From positions 124,001 to 188,000 of the forward strand of contig NZ_BQUV01000013.1 in NCBI RefSeq assembly GCF_022835695.1: 64,000 bases of DNA, read 5' to 3'. The stretch's first letter is position 1; every line of letters starts with the position of its first letter. Under the pieces are notes generated by a model. The model worked only from the letters and a program-made list of their open reading frames with translations. It had not been told where the DNA came from and searched no databases. The stretch is from Bradyrhizobium sp. Ce-3. Lineage in GTDB: Bacteria; Pseudomonadota; Alphaproteobacteria; Rhizobiales; Xanthobacteraceae. Shown here piece by piece: positions 25,683 through 33,921 of the stretch. Made by a program: the position numbers and the translations under genes.

Positions 25683-26351
25683 ATGACCACCGTGACGACG
25701 ACACCTGCGAAGATTCGGGGCATCTCGATCCTGCTGGTGGACGATCATCCCGTCGTCCGCCAGGGCTACCGGCGCGTGCTCGAGCACCAGGACGATTTTC
25801 GCGTGGTGGCCGAGGCCGACAACGCCGCCAATGCCTATCGCGCGTTCAAGGCGCACCAGCCCGACGTGGTCGTGATGGACATCTCGATGCCCGGCGCCAG
25901 CGGCCTGGAAGCGATCCGCAACATCCGCGCGCGCGATGCCGACGCCCGCATCCTGGTCTTCAGCATGCACAGCGAAGCGGCCCAGGTGAAGGCGGCGTTC
26001 GCGGCCGGCGCGAGCGGCTTCGTCACCAAAGGCAGCGAGCCGGCCGAGCTGATCACCGCCATCCGCTCGGTGGCGCGCGGCGAGCATGCGATGAGCGACG
26101 ACGTCGCACGCGTGCTCGCGCTGGAAAGCCTGGTGCCGACCCAATCGGCGCTCGACCAGCTCGGCGACCGCGAGATCGAGATCTTGCGACAATTGGCAGC
26201 CGGCAGCACCAAGGAGCAGATCGCCGCCAACCTCAATCTCAGCACCAAGACCGTGCAGAACTACCACTACCTGATCAAGGCCAAGACCGGGATGCGGACC
26301 GACGCCCAGCTGGTCCGCCTCGCCGTCGAATGCGGGCTGGCGAATTTGTAG
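25683..26351 (+). CDS. NarL/FixJ-family response regulator
   Basis: The 222-residue protein has a receiver domain with the acidic pair DD at 20-21, phosphoacceptor Asp66 in VVVMDISMPG and Lys116 in FVTKG. A LuxR-type HTH follows, with REIEILRQLAAGSTKEQIAANLNLSTKTVQNY in segments near residues 163-195. It is phosphorylated by the adjacent histidine kinase, whose stop lies 1 nt before this ATG. Targets are unknown; the divergent TolQ-like operon is an obvious candidate by position. Confidence 0.9.
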   Translation: MTTVTTTPAKIRGISILLVDDHPVVRQGYRRVLEHQDDFRVVAEADNAANAYRAFKAHQPDVVVMDISMPGASGLEAIRNIRARDADARILVFSMHSEAAQVKAAFAAGASGFVTKGSEPAELITAIRSVARGEHAMSDDVARVLALESLVPTQSALDQLGDREIEILRQLAAGSTKEQIAANLNLSTKTVQNYHYLIKAKTGMRTDAQLVRLAVECGLANL

Positions 26352-26360
26352 ACTGTCCCT

Positions 26361-26442
26361 GTAGCCCGGATGGAGCGAAGCGAAATCCGGGATCGCGCCG
26401 CGTGCCGGGCTCCCGGATTGCGCTGCGCTTCATCCGGGCTAC
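26361..26442. repeat. Interspersed palindromic repeat, GTAGCCCGGATG family (copy 2)
   Basis: It begins GTAGCCCGGATGGAGCGAAG and ends CTTCATCCGGGCTAC with inverted arms. It lies between the response regulator and the M20 gene and may act as a hairpin that ends transcription of the two-component operon. Confidence 0.85.
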
Positions 26443-26527
26443 GGGCTGGTGCCATTCCCACGTGACATCGCGGCGGGTTACGCTACGCTGCCCACCCACC
26501 AAAGCTCACAAGAAACGGACGCTTCCC

Positions 26528-27700
26528 ATGCCCATCGTCAATCGCGTTGCCGCCCTTTCGGATGAAATGGCCGCCTGGCGCCATGACTTCCACGAGAATC
26601 CTGAACTGCTTTACGAAGTCCACCGCACCGCCGGCATTGTCGCCGACAGGCTACGCGAGTTCGGCTGCGACGAGGTGGTGACGGGGATCGGGCGCACCGG
26701 CGTGGTCGGCGTCATCCGCGGCCGCAAGTCGACCTCGGGCAAGACCATCGGGCTGCGCGCCGACATGGACGCGCTGCCGATCGCCGAGGCCTCGGGCGTC
26801 GCCTATGCCTCGAAGGTCCCCGGCAAGATGCACGCCTGCGGCCATGACGGCCACACCGCGATGCTGCTGGGCGCCGCAAAATATCTCACCGAGACCCGCA
26901 ATTTCGACGGCACCGCGGTGGTGATCTTCCAGCCCGCCGAGGAAGGCGGCGCCGGCGGCAAGGCGATGGTCGACGACGGGCTGATGACCCGCTGGGGCAT
27001 CCAGGAGGTCTATGGCCTGCACAACATGCCCGGCCTGCCCGAGGGTTATTTCGCGACCACGCCCGGCCCGATGCTGGCCTCGTCGGACACGCTGAAGATC
27101 GTCGTCCACGGCAAGGGCGGCCACGCCGGTGCGGCCCCGCACGAGGCGGTCGACAGCGTGCTGATCGGCGCCCAGATCATCAACGCGCTGCAGTCGATCG
27201 TGTCGCGCAATGTCGATCCGCTGAAATCGGCGGTCATCTCGATCACCATGTTCGAGGCCGGCGCCGCGTTCAACGTGATCCCGGAGACGGTCACGCTGGG
27301 CGGCACCGTGCGCACGCTCGATCCGGGTGTCCGCGATCTGGTCGAGCGCCGGATCGGCGAGGTCGCCTCCAGCATCGCCAAGGCCTATGGCGGATCGGCC
27401 GAGACGGACTATGGGCGGATGTACCCGGTGACGCTGAACCACGCGCGCGAGGCCGGCGTCGCCGCCGAGGTCGCCCGTGACGTGGTCGGCGCCGATCGTG
27501 TCAACGACAATCTGGTGCCCGTGATGGGCGCCGAGGATTTCGCATTCATGCTGGAGGCGCGTCCCGGCGCGTTCGTGTTCCTCGGCATGGGCGACGGCCC
27601 GATGTGCCACCACCCGGCCTACAAGTTCAACGACAACATCCTCGGCCACGGCGCGTCCTACTGGGTGCGGCTTGTCGAGAAGCAGATGCCGGCGGGCTAG
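26528..27700 (+). CDS. M20-family amidohydrolase (hippurate hydrolase-like)
   Basis: The 390-residue protein matches the M20D amidohydrolases: WRHDFHENPEL (residues 17-27), LRADMDALPI, MHACGHDGHTAML with metal-binding His, FQPAEEGGAGGKAM with the catalytic Glu pair, and YGLHNMPGLPEG. The C-terminal part holds EDFAFMLEARPGAF and MCHHPAYKFND, also metal ligands. Relatives cleave N-acyl amino acids such as hippurate or indole-acetyl conjugates. I chose MPIVNRVAAL at 26528; the open frame upstream runs through the repeat. It is a single-gene unit. Confidence 0.9.
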   Translation: MPIVNRVAALSDEMAAWRHDFHENPELLYEVHRTAGIVADRLREFGCDEVVTGIGRTGVVGVIRGRKSTSGKTIGLRADMDALPIAEASGVAYASKVPGKMHACGHDGHTAMLLGAAKYLTETRNFDGTAVVIFQPAEEGGAGGKAMVDDGLMTRWGIQEVYGLHNMPGLPEGYFATTPGPMLASSDTLKIVVHGKGGHAGAAPHEAVDSVLIGAQIINALQSIVSRNVDPLKSAVISITMFEAGAAFNVIPETVTLGGTVRTLDPGVRDLVERRIGEVASSIAKAYGGSAETDYGRMYPVTLNHAREAGVAAEVARDVVGADRVNDNLVPVMGAEDFAFMLEARPGAFVFLGMGDGPMCHHPAYKFNDNILGHGASYWVRLVEKQMPAG

Positions 27701-27748
27701 AGCATGATCCGGAAAAGTGTGAAGCGGTTTTCCGAAAAAGATCATGCT
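27701..27748. repeat. Interspersed repeat, AGCATGATCCGG family (copy 3)
   Basis: It begins immediately after the stop codon of the M20 gene: AGCATGATCCGGAAAAGTGT, then GAAGCGG, and ends ATCATGCT. A weak hairpin around AAAGCGCGATGA / TCATCGCGATTT follows at about 27763-27801, as in copy 1. Confidence 0.85.
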
Positions 27749-27836
27749 CCAATCAAGAATCCAAAGCGCGATGACGATTAAACCTGATCTCATCGCGATT
27801 TAGCGCCGCGCACGCCGTTTCATGAACCACCTCAAG

Positions 27837-27863
27837 CACGGCCGCGATCAAATCGCGGCCGTG
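27837..27863. terminator. Bidirectional hairpin between M20 and agmatine-deiminase genes
   Basis: CACGGCCGCGAT (27837-27848) and ATCGCGGCCGTG (27852-27863) are perfect 12-bp arms with a CAA loop. It lies between convergent genes and ends 1 nt before the stop codon of the minus-strand gene. Confidence 0.75.
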
Positions 27864-27864
27864 T

Positions 27865-28893
27865 TCACAAGCGCGGCTGCTGCTGCGTGGTGCAGTGTAT
27901 GCCGCCGCCACCGGCGGCGATGCCATCGATGTTGAGCTGGATGATTTCGCGGTCCGGGTACAGATCGCGCAGCTTGTCGCGCGCATTGCTGTCCGCAGCC
28001 GGGTCGCCGAATTCCGGCGCGATCACGGCGCCGTTGCAGACGTAGAAATTGATGTAGCCGGCGGCGAAGTCGTTATTGCCGTATTTTGCGCGCCAGGTCG
28101 ACGGTCCCTGCAGCGCCACGACGTCGAGACGCCGGCCCTTGGCATCTGTCGCACCGCGCAGGATCTCCAGATGTCGTTTCGTCACCGCGTGGTCAAACGA
28201 CGACGCGTCCGGTTCGAGGCCGGCGACCACGACGCCGGGGCTGGCAAACCGCGCGTAAAAGTCGGTATGCCCGTCGGTGATGTCCTTGCCGGCAATGCCC
28301 GGCAGCCAGATGATCTTGTCGAGCCCGAGGACGCGGGACAGTTCAGCTTCGCATTGGTCCTTGGACACACCCGGATTGCGATTTGGGTTGAGGACGCAGC
28401 TCTCGGTGATGATGGCGGTCCCCTCACCGTCGACTTCGATCCCGCCGCCTTCCAGCACCAGGCCGGCCTTGACGAACACCGCCTTCGCGGCCCTGGCCAC
28501 CCGCTCTGCGACCGCCGCATCGAGCGCATGGCGCTGCTTGTTGCCCCAGCCGTTGAAGTTGAAACCGATCGCGCCAAGCTGCCCCGACGCATCGCTGACA
28601 AAGACCGGCCCGGTGTCGCGCATCCAGACGTCATCGACCGGCTGCACGACGAGGCTGACCGCAGGGCCGCAAAGCCGCGCAGCGATGTCGTGATCCTCCT
28701 CGCGCACCAGCATGTTGACGCGTTCATAGGCCGCAATGGTCTTGGCAATGCCGGCGAGATTGTTGCGCGCAACCGGCAGCAACTTGCCGCCCCAGATCGC
28801 GGCACTGGCGCCAAACGCCATCCAGGTGGCGGCATGCGGCGCCCCCTCGTCCGGCATCCGCCAGTTCGCGTTGTCCCGCGCAGGATCGTTCAT
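27865..28893 (-). CDS. aguA: Agmatine deiminase / peptidyl-arginine deiminase family protein
   Basis: The 342-residue protein belongs to the PAD_porph/AguA guanidine-modifying group. It has VWMRDTGPVFV, NGWGNKQ, VLEGGGIEVDGEGT, ITDGHTDFYARF and the C-terminal GGGGIHCTTQQQP with the catalytic Cys. The activity is probably agmatine to N-carbamoylputrescine plus ammonia. The start is uncertain: I use MNDPARDN at 28893; an ATG two codons upstream and a TTG at 28941 are open. The upstream neighbour (a cytochrome b561) starts 99 nt away on the same strand. The symbol is by family, not by proof of substrate. Confidence 0.82.
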   Translation of the reverse strand: MNDPARDNANWRMPDEGAPHAATWMAFGASAAIWGGKLLPVARNNLAGIAKTIAAYERVNMLVREEDHDIAARLCGPAVSLVVQPVDDVWMRDTGPVFVSDASGQLGAIGFNFNGWGNKQRHALDAAVAERVARAAKAVFVKAGLVLEGGGIEVDGEGTAIITESCVLNPNRNPGVSKDQCEAELSRVLGLDKIIWLPGIAGKDITDGHTDFYARFASPGVVVAGLEPDASSFDHAVTKRHLEILRGATDAKGRRLDVVALQGPSTWRAKYGNNDFAAGYINFYVCNGAVIAPEFGDPAADSNARDKLRDLYPDREIIQLNIDGIAAGGGGIHCTTQQQPRL

Positions 28894-28992
28894 GAGCATT
28901 CGAGCCGCGATGGCCGCCCCATTCGTCACAGGGTAGCGCAATTCTCCCCGCGCCGGCGACCGCTTTGCAACGCCGGAGCGGACCGCGCGCGC

Positions 28993-29556
28993 CTAATGCG
29001 CGGGGTCGGCCTCACCCGCCCCCACCATCCGCACCGCGACGCGGTCGCGCCTGACGAAATGATGGAAGGCCACCGCCGCGAGGTGCAGCACGATCAGTGC
29101 CAGCAGCACATAGGCGAAAAAGATGTGGCGATGCTCAAAGGCATCTGCCGCCGCCTTGTCGGGCGAAGTGATCTGGGGAACGTGGAACAGGCCGAAGAAG
29201 CTCGAATAGTCCTGCGCGCGGGAGCCGGAATGCGCCCAGCCCAGCATCGCCACCAGGATGGTGACGGCGTAAAGCGCACCATGGCTGACCCGGGCGGCGA
29301 TCCGCTGCCACGAGGGCATGTCGGCCGGCAGCGCAGGCGTCGGGTTGACGCCGCGCCAGAGCAGCCGCAGCACGGTGAGGAGCAGCACCAGATAGCCGAT
29401 GTCGGCATGGATCGAGCGGTAGAAGAACTTGTCCGCCCGCGCCGGGATGTGGTTCATCCACCAGCCATAGGCCAGCATGCCGATGATGGCGATGCCGAGC
29501 ACCCAGTGGAATGCGCGGGCGAGCGAGCCCCAGCTTGCGGTCGTATTGCGGATCAT
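28993..29556 (-). CDS. Cytochrome b561-family membrane protein
   Basis: The 187-residue protein has four hydrophobic segments (about 14-33, 50-68, 93-110 and 145-165) and the di-heme His pattern: FHW near the start, SIHADIGY, a His in the third segment (SHGALYAV) and LHLAAVAFHHF in the last. Such proteins move electrons across or within the inner membrane, often from quinol or superoxide. I chose MIRNTTASWG at 29556 over a TTG two codons upstream. It is divergent from murI, with a 183-bp gap that holds both promoters. Confidence 0.85.
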   Translation of the reverse strand: MIRNTTASWGSLARAFHWVLGIAIIGMLAYGWWMNHIPARADKFFYRSIHADIGYLVLLLTVLRLLWRGVNPTPALPADMPSWQRIAARVSHGALYAVTILVAMLGWAHSGSRAQDYSSFFGLFHVPQITSPDKAAADAFEHRHIFFAYVLLALIVLHLAAVAFHHFVRRDRVAVRMVGAGEADPAH

Positions 29557-29739
29557 GGTCAATTGGTCCCCGGCGGCCCCAGTTGGATTTCACACGTCGC
29601 AGCAATAGTTTGCCGTGATACTTGCAGGTATTGGCCAAAGCCATATGAAATTCCCGCCTTCACCGCCTTTTGTCGGCCGCAGAGGCCGGATAGCCAAAAA
29701 CAACTGAATGGTAACCCTGCCTCGGATAGACTTTTCACC

Positions 29740-30537
29740 GTGTCCACTCCCCCGACCATCCTGGTGTTCGATTCCGGCCTCGGCGGCCTCACCGTGCTGC
29801 GCGAGATCGTCCGCGCCCGGCCCGACGCCCACTATGTCTACGTCGCCGACGACGCCTTCTTCCCTTACGGCCACCACGGCGAGGACGAGATCATCGCCCG
29901 CGTGGTGCCGCTGGTCGGCGAGTTGATCGAGGCCCACGCGCCCGATCTCGTGGTGATCGCCTGCAACACGGCGTCGACGCTGGTGATGTCGCATCTGCGC
30001 GATGCCTATCCCTTGCCCTTCGTCGGCACGGTGCCGGCGATCAAGCCGGCCTGCGCACAGTCGAGGACACGGCGCGTCTCGGTGCTCGGCACCAGGGGCA
30101 CCGTGAAGCGGGAATACACCCGCAAGCTGATCTCGGATTTTGCGCAGGGCTGCGAGGTAACGCTGGTCGGCTCAGGCGAGCTCGCCTCGCTGGCGGAAGC
30201 AGCCCTCAGCGGCGCGCGCGTGCGCGACGAGGACATCGCCGCCGAGCTTGCGCCCTGCTTCATCGGCGACGGCGCCAACGACCCCGCCCGCACCGACACC
30301 GTGGTGCTCGCCTGCACGCATTACCCGCTGCTGCTGGAACGCCTGGCCAGGCTCGCGCCCTGGCCGGTCGACTGGATCGATCCGGCACCGGCGATCGCCC
30401 GCCGGGTCGCCGACCTGCTCGGCCCGGCCGGCTCGGAGAGCGACGAGGCCGGCGCCGAGATGATCTTCACCTCGAAGCGCCCGCATGCGCTGAGTGAGGC
30501 ACTGACGCCGTTCTTCGGCGGCCGTGTTCCGGCCTGA
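29740..30537 (+). CDS. murI: Glutamate racemase
   Basis: The 265-residue protein shows FDSGLGGLTVL near the N-terminus, VVIACNTAST with Cys75 and VLACTHYPLL with Cys192, the two catalytic cysteines. It makes D-glutamate for peptidoglycan. I chose the GTG at 29740 because the family signature starts within ten residues; the open frame continues more than 600 codons upstream as an antisense shadow of other genes. No good Shine-Dalgarno site is seen, so the start is the least certain point. Confidence 0.92.
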   Translation: MSTPPTILVFDSGLGGLTVLREIVRARPDAHYVYVADDAFFPYGHHGEDEIIARVVPLVGELIEAHAPDLVVIACNTASTLVMSHLRDAYPLPFVGTVPAIKPACAQSRTRRVSVLGTRGTVKREYTRKLISDFAQGCEVTLVGSGELASLAEAALSGARVRDEDIAAELAPCFIGDGANDPARTDTVVLACTHYPLLLERLARLAPWPVDWIDPAPAIARRVADLLGPAGSESDEAGAEMIFTSKRPHALSEALTPFFGGRVPA

Positions 30538-30597
30538 TCCTTTTCGCCGTCACCATGGGCTGCTAGCTTCCCCTCGCCTCATCGAGGGAGCACTGCA

Positions 30598-31374
30598 TTG
30601 ACCTCAGCACCGCTGACGCCGCTCAACCGCCTGCGCCAGGCCTGGCGCGACAAGCGCCCGACCTTCGGCGCGATCGCGACCATTCCGAGCATCCAGACCG
30701 TTCAGATCATGGCGCAGTCGCTGGACTGGATCATCGTCGATCTCGAGCACGGCCCGATCGACCTCGGCACCGCGCATGCGATGATCGTGGCGACGTCGGG
30801 CACGCCTTGCGTGCCGATGGTGCGGATCGCGGCCAACGAACCGCACCTCGCCAAGGCCCCGATGGATATCGGCGCGCTCGGCATCAACTTCCCGATGATC
30901 TGCACCCGCGCGGACGCGGAGAAAGCCGTGCGCAGCGTGCGCTATCCGCCGAAGGGCGACCGGCTCTGGGGTCCCTTCCATGCGCCGTTCCGCTGGGGCG
31001 TCTCGATGAACGACTACATGGCGACCGCCGACGACGACATGATCTGCATCATCACGATCGAGCATGTCGATGCCGTGAACCGGATCGACGAGATCATGGC
31101 GACGCCGGGCATCGACCTCGCCGTGATCGGCCCCGGCGATCTCGCCACCTCGATCAACAAGCGCGGCCTGCCGGACGATCCCGAAGTGGTCGCGCTGATG
31201 CAGCGCGCCGAGCAAGGCATCATGAAGAGCGGCGTGCCGATCGGCGGCGTGGCGCGCACCGCCGAGCAGGCCAATGCGATGATCGACCGCGGCTACCTTG
31301 CGCTCGCGCTCGGCTTCGACTGGTCGCTGTTCCAGCGCGGCATCGCCGCCGCGTTCGCCGGGATCAGGCGCTGA
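30598..31374 (+). CDS. HpcH/HpaI-family aldolase
   Basis: The 258-residue protein is a class II pyruvate aldolase of the HpcH/HpaI type: WIIVDLEHGPIDL (residues 42-54) with the catalytic His, VPMVRIAANEP with the Arg, the metal ligands in IITIEHVDAVNRIDEI, then VIGPGDLATS. Relatives cleave 4-hydroxy-2-oxo acids to pyruvate and an aldehyde. It starts at a TTG with GAGGGAGC upstream. It lies 60 nt after murI on the same strand and may be co-transcribed, though the functions do not connect. Confidence 0.87.
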   Translation: MTSAPLTPLNRLRQAWRDKRPTFGAIATIPSIQTVQIMAQSLDWIIVDLEHGPIDLGTAHAMIVATSGTPCVPMVRIAANEPHLAKAPMDIGALGINFPMICTRADAEKAVRSVRYPPKGDRLWGPFHAPFRWGVSMNDYMATADDDMICIITIEHVDAVNRIDEIMATPGIDLAVIGPGDLATSINKRGLPDDPEVVALMQRAEQGIMKSGVPIGGVARTAEQANAMIDRGYLALALGFDWSLFQRGIAAAFAGIRR

Positions 31375-31630
31375 GCGAGCATCGCGGCTGAAGAAGTTCC
31401 TTCACGTTCATGAACGCACCGCAGCGCGCCGGCGACAAACTGAACGGTGCGCACTGCAATTGCCTGAACAGCCTGTAAGCCCTGTGTAAGCCCGGCCGCG
31501 CATAAATCCTCGACAGCCTGCGCACTTGGATGAACGGACTAATCCCAATGTCGAAAGCCTACATCACACATCGCCTGCTTTTCGCCGGGATTCCGCGCTG
31601 CTAGAGTTTCGGCGGTTGGGAGGAAAATGC

Positions 31631-32041
31631 ATGTTCAGGAAATTGCTGCTCGGTCTCTCCGTGATTGCCTTTGCCGGTGCCGGCGCTGCCTTTGTCGATG
31701 CTGGCGCTGCCTTGGCGCAGCAGAGCGGTATCAAGCGAACGCCGTTGCAGAAAGTCGACTTCCCGGCGGGGTACAACACGGTGACCGCGATTGCCGAGGT
31801 TCCAGCCGGGGGTGCGTCGGGGCGTCACACCCATCCCGGTGCGGAAACCGGCTATGTGCTCGAAGGCGAGCTTGAGCTTCTGATCGACGGCCAGCCGCCG
31901 TTGAAGCTGAAGGCCGGCGATTCCTACCAGATCCCGGAAGGCGCGGTGCACGACGCCAAGACTTCCGGCGACAAGCCGCTCAAGGTGCTCGGTGTCTATG
32001 TGGTCAAGGCCGGCGAGCCCTTGGCAAAACCCGCGCCGTGA
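31631..32041 (+). CDS. Secreted or periplasmic cupin-domain protein
   Basis: The 136-residue protein has a signal peptide (MFRKLLLGLSVIAFAG..., cleavage after AALAQ) and one cupin_2 domain with the metal-binding motifs GRHTHPGAETGYVLEGELEL and later YQIPEGAVHDAK. The role is unknown; such small periplasmic cupins are often of unassigned function. GGGAGGAAAATGC precedes the ATG at 31631. The frame is open 35 codons further upstream but without a signal sequence. It stands alone between the aldolase and the E2-like gene. Confidence 0.82.
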   Translation: MFRKLLLGLSVIAFAGAGAAFVDAGAALAQQSGIKRTPLQKVDFPAGYNTVTAIAEVPAGGASGRHTHPGAETGYVLEGELELLIDGQPPLKLKAGDSYQIPEGAVHDAKTSGDKPLKVLGVYVVKAGEPLAKPAP

Positions 32042-32156
32042 GCCGAACCAATTGATCTCTGACCAGTTGGTACACCTCAGCTTCAGGTGCGGTGAGCAAC
32101 GATTGAACGCGCCGGACCTTTGATTTTGCCTGTTTGCAGGGACGTGAACCAATCAG

Positions 32157-32942
32157 ATGCGCGGTAAATTTCGTCGAATTTCATTGCCGCGCCGTCTCGT
32201 CGCCGATCTGATGCACGCATCGGCCGGCGTGCCGCTGGTCTCCCTGACGCGCACCCTGAACGTCCGCGCGGTGGTCGAGGCCCGCGCTCGCGCAGCGCAA
32301 GCGCCGGGCTGGGCCGCCATCTTCGTCAAGGCGTTCGCGCTGGTCGCCAAAACCGATCCGACACTGCGCACGCTGCACGTCAAATGGCCCTGGCCCTGCC
32401 TCTATGAGCTGCCGCGCAGCGTCGGCATGGTGGCCGTTGCGCGCGTTGAGAAGGGTGAGGACTGCGTGCTGTTCGAGCGCGTCTGCGCCGCCGACGAGAT
32501 GGCACTGGCCGAGGTCGACACGCTGATCCGGCGTGCCAAGACCGCGCCACTGAACGAGATCCCGTCCTTTCGCAAAACGCTCTGTGTGACGCGGCTGCCG
32601 TTTCCGCTGCGCCGCCTGGCCTGGGCGATCGGGATGAATTTCGGCCGCCAGCGCGCCAATTTCTGCGGCAGCTTCGGCGTGACCTCGGTCGCGGCCTATG
32701 GCCCCGGCGAGCTGCACGCGTTGAGCCCGGGGCCGTTCCTGCTGAGCTATGGCGCGATCAAGCCGGACCACACCGTCGACGTGGTGCTGCGCTGGGACCA
32801 CCTGGTCTGCGATGCCGCCCTGATCGCGAAGACGCTAACCCGGCTGGAGCAGATGCTGGGCGGCGAAATCGCCGCGGAATTGGCCGCGATCCGGCCACAA
32901 GCCGAGGCCCGGCCGGTGCGAGCGGCCGGGAACCGCCTTTGA
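32157..32942 (+). CDS. 2-oxo acid dehydrogenase E2-like acyltransferase, no lipoyl domain
   Basis: The 261-residue protein resembles the catalytic domain of E2 acyltransferases (chloramphenicol acetyltransferase fold): a segment PLVSLTRTLNVRAVVEARARA near the start, FVKAFALVAKTDPTLR, and the C-terminal DVVLRWDHLVCDAALIAKTL, where DHLVCDA stands in place of the E2 active-site pattern DHRxxDG. There is no lipoyl or E1-binding domain, so it is not a dehydrogenase-complex subunit in the usual sense. It may be a stand-alone acyltransferase. It is followed by the rpsD leader. Confidence 0.72.
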   Translation: MRGKFRRISLPRRLVADLMHASAGVPLVSLTRTLNVRAVVEARARAAQAPGWAAIFVKAFALVAKTDPTLRTLHVKWPWPCLYELPRSVGMVAVARVEKGEDCVLFERVCAADEMALAEVDTLIRRAKTAPLNEIPSFRKTLCVTRLPFPLRRLAWAIGMNFGRQRANFCGSFGVTSVAAYGPGELHALSPGPFLLSYGAIKPDHTVDVVLRWDHLVCDAALIAKTLTRLEQMLGGEIAAELAAIRPQAEARPVRAAGNRL

Positions 32943-33036
32943 GGCGCAAAACTGGCCAATTTTGACGCCGATTCGGCCCAAAATGCCCTGCGTTTTGTTT
33001 GACAGGACCGGACTTTCTCCTTAAGACCACCCTTGC

Positions 33037-33061
33037 TCGCGGGCCGGTTTTCGGCCCGCGA
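33037..33061 (+). promoter_or_regulatory. Stable hairpin in the rpsD upstream region
   Basis: TCGCGGGCCG (33037-33046) and CGGCCCGCGA (33052-33061) form a perfect 10-bp stem with a GTTTT loop, 150 nt before the rpsD start. It could be the end of the preceding transcript or a leader structure in rpsD mRNA; S4 autoregulates its operon in enteric bacteria, but that is not shown here. Confidence 0.5.
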
Positions 33062-33211
33062 TGCGTTTCGCGACCCGTGGTTCTCCCCGAGCTTTCGAGG
33101 CGGACCTGTCGGTGCAGGCCTTTTGGCCGGTACACAGGAGGGCGCGTCTCCTCAAACCTGAAACTGACAAAACGCCTGTCGCTGGGTGCGACGGCTATCA
33201 AAGAGGACGCG

Positions 33212-33829
33212 ATGACAAAGCGCAGTGAGGCGAAGTACAAGATCGATCGCCGCATGGGCCAGAATATCTGGGGCCGCCCGAAGAGCCCCGTGAACCGCCG
33301 CGAATACGGCCCCGGCCAGCACGGCCAGCGCCGCAAGGGCAAGCTCTCCGACTTCGGCGTGCAGCTCCGCGCCAAGCAGAAGCTCAAGGGCTACTACGCC
33401 AACATTTCCGAGCGCCAGTTCCACGGCATCTATGTCGAGGCCAGCCGCCTGAAGGGCGACACCGGCGAGAACCTGATCGGTCTGCTCGAGCGCCGTCTCG
33501 ACACCGTGGTCTATCGTGCCAAGTTCGTCGCCACGATGTTCGCCGCGCGCCAGTTCATCAACCACGGCCACGTCAAGGTGAACGGCCGCAAGGTCAACAT
33601 CGGCAGCTACAAGCTGAAGATCGGCGACACCATCGAGGTCAAGGAATCCTCCAAGCAGCTCACCCCGGTGCTGGAAGCCGCCCAGCTGCCCGAGCGTGAC
33701 CTGCCCGACTTCCTCGAGGTCGATCACGGCAAGATGACCGCGAAGTTCGTCCGCATCCCGGCGCTCGGCGACGTGCCGTTCCCGGTGCAGATGGAGCCGC
33801 ATCTGATCGTCGAATTCTATTCGCGCTGA
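33212..33829 (+). CDS. rpsD: 30S ribosomal protein S4
   Basis: The 205-residue protein is S4: [21 protein letters not shown] in segments, [16 protein letters not shown] near residues 25-40, [14 protein letters not shown] and the S4 RNA-binding domain with [14 protein letters not shown] and [17 protein letters not shown] near residues 94-130. It binds 16S rRNA early in 30S assembly. The ATG at 33212 has AAAGAGGAC upstream. It is a single-gene unit here, followed by a clear terminator. Confidence 0.97.
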   Translation: MTKRSEAKYKIDRRMGQNIWGRPKSPVNRREYGPGQHGQRRKGKLSDFGVQLRAKQKLKGYYANISERQFHGIYVEASRLKGDTGENLIGLLERRLDTVVYRAKFVATMFAARQFINHGHVKVNGRKVNIGSYKLKIGDTIEVKESSKQLTPVLEAAQLPERDLPDFLEVDHGKMTAKFVRIPALGDVPFPVQMEPHLIVEFYSR

Positions 33830-33854
33830 TCACAGCACGCATGCGAGATCCGAA

Positions 33855-33881
33855 AGGCCCCGGTTTTGCCGGGGCCTTTTT
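33855..33881 (+). terminator. Rho-independent terminator of rpsD
   Basis: AGGCCCCGG (33855-33863), a TTTTG loop and CCGGGGCCT (33869-33877) are followed by a run of T. It ends the rpsD transcript 26 nt after the stop codon. Confidence 0.9.
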
Positions 33882-33921
33882 GTTTGGCTAAAGTCGGTGC
33901 ACATCGACCGAGAGAGACATC

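Noticed and set aside
27895-29739. A 615-codon open frame that runs into murI from upstream
   Set aside because: It is antisense to the agmatine-deiminase and cytochrome b561 genes and has no family sequence; MurI homology begins only at about 29740.
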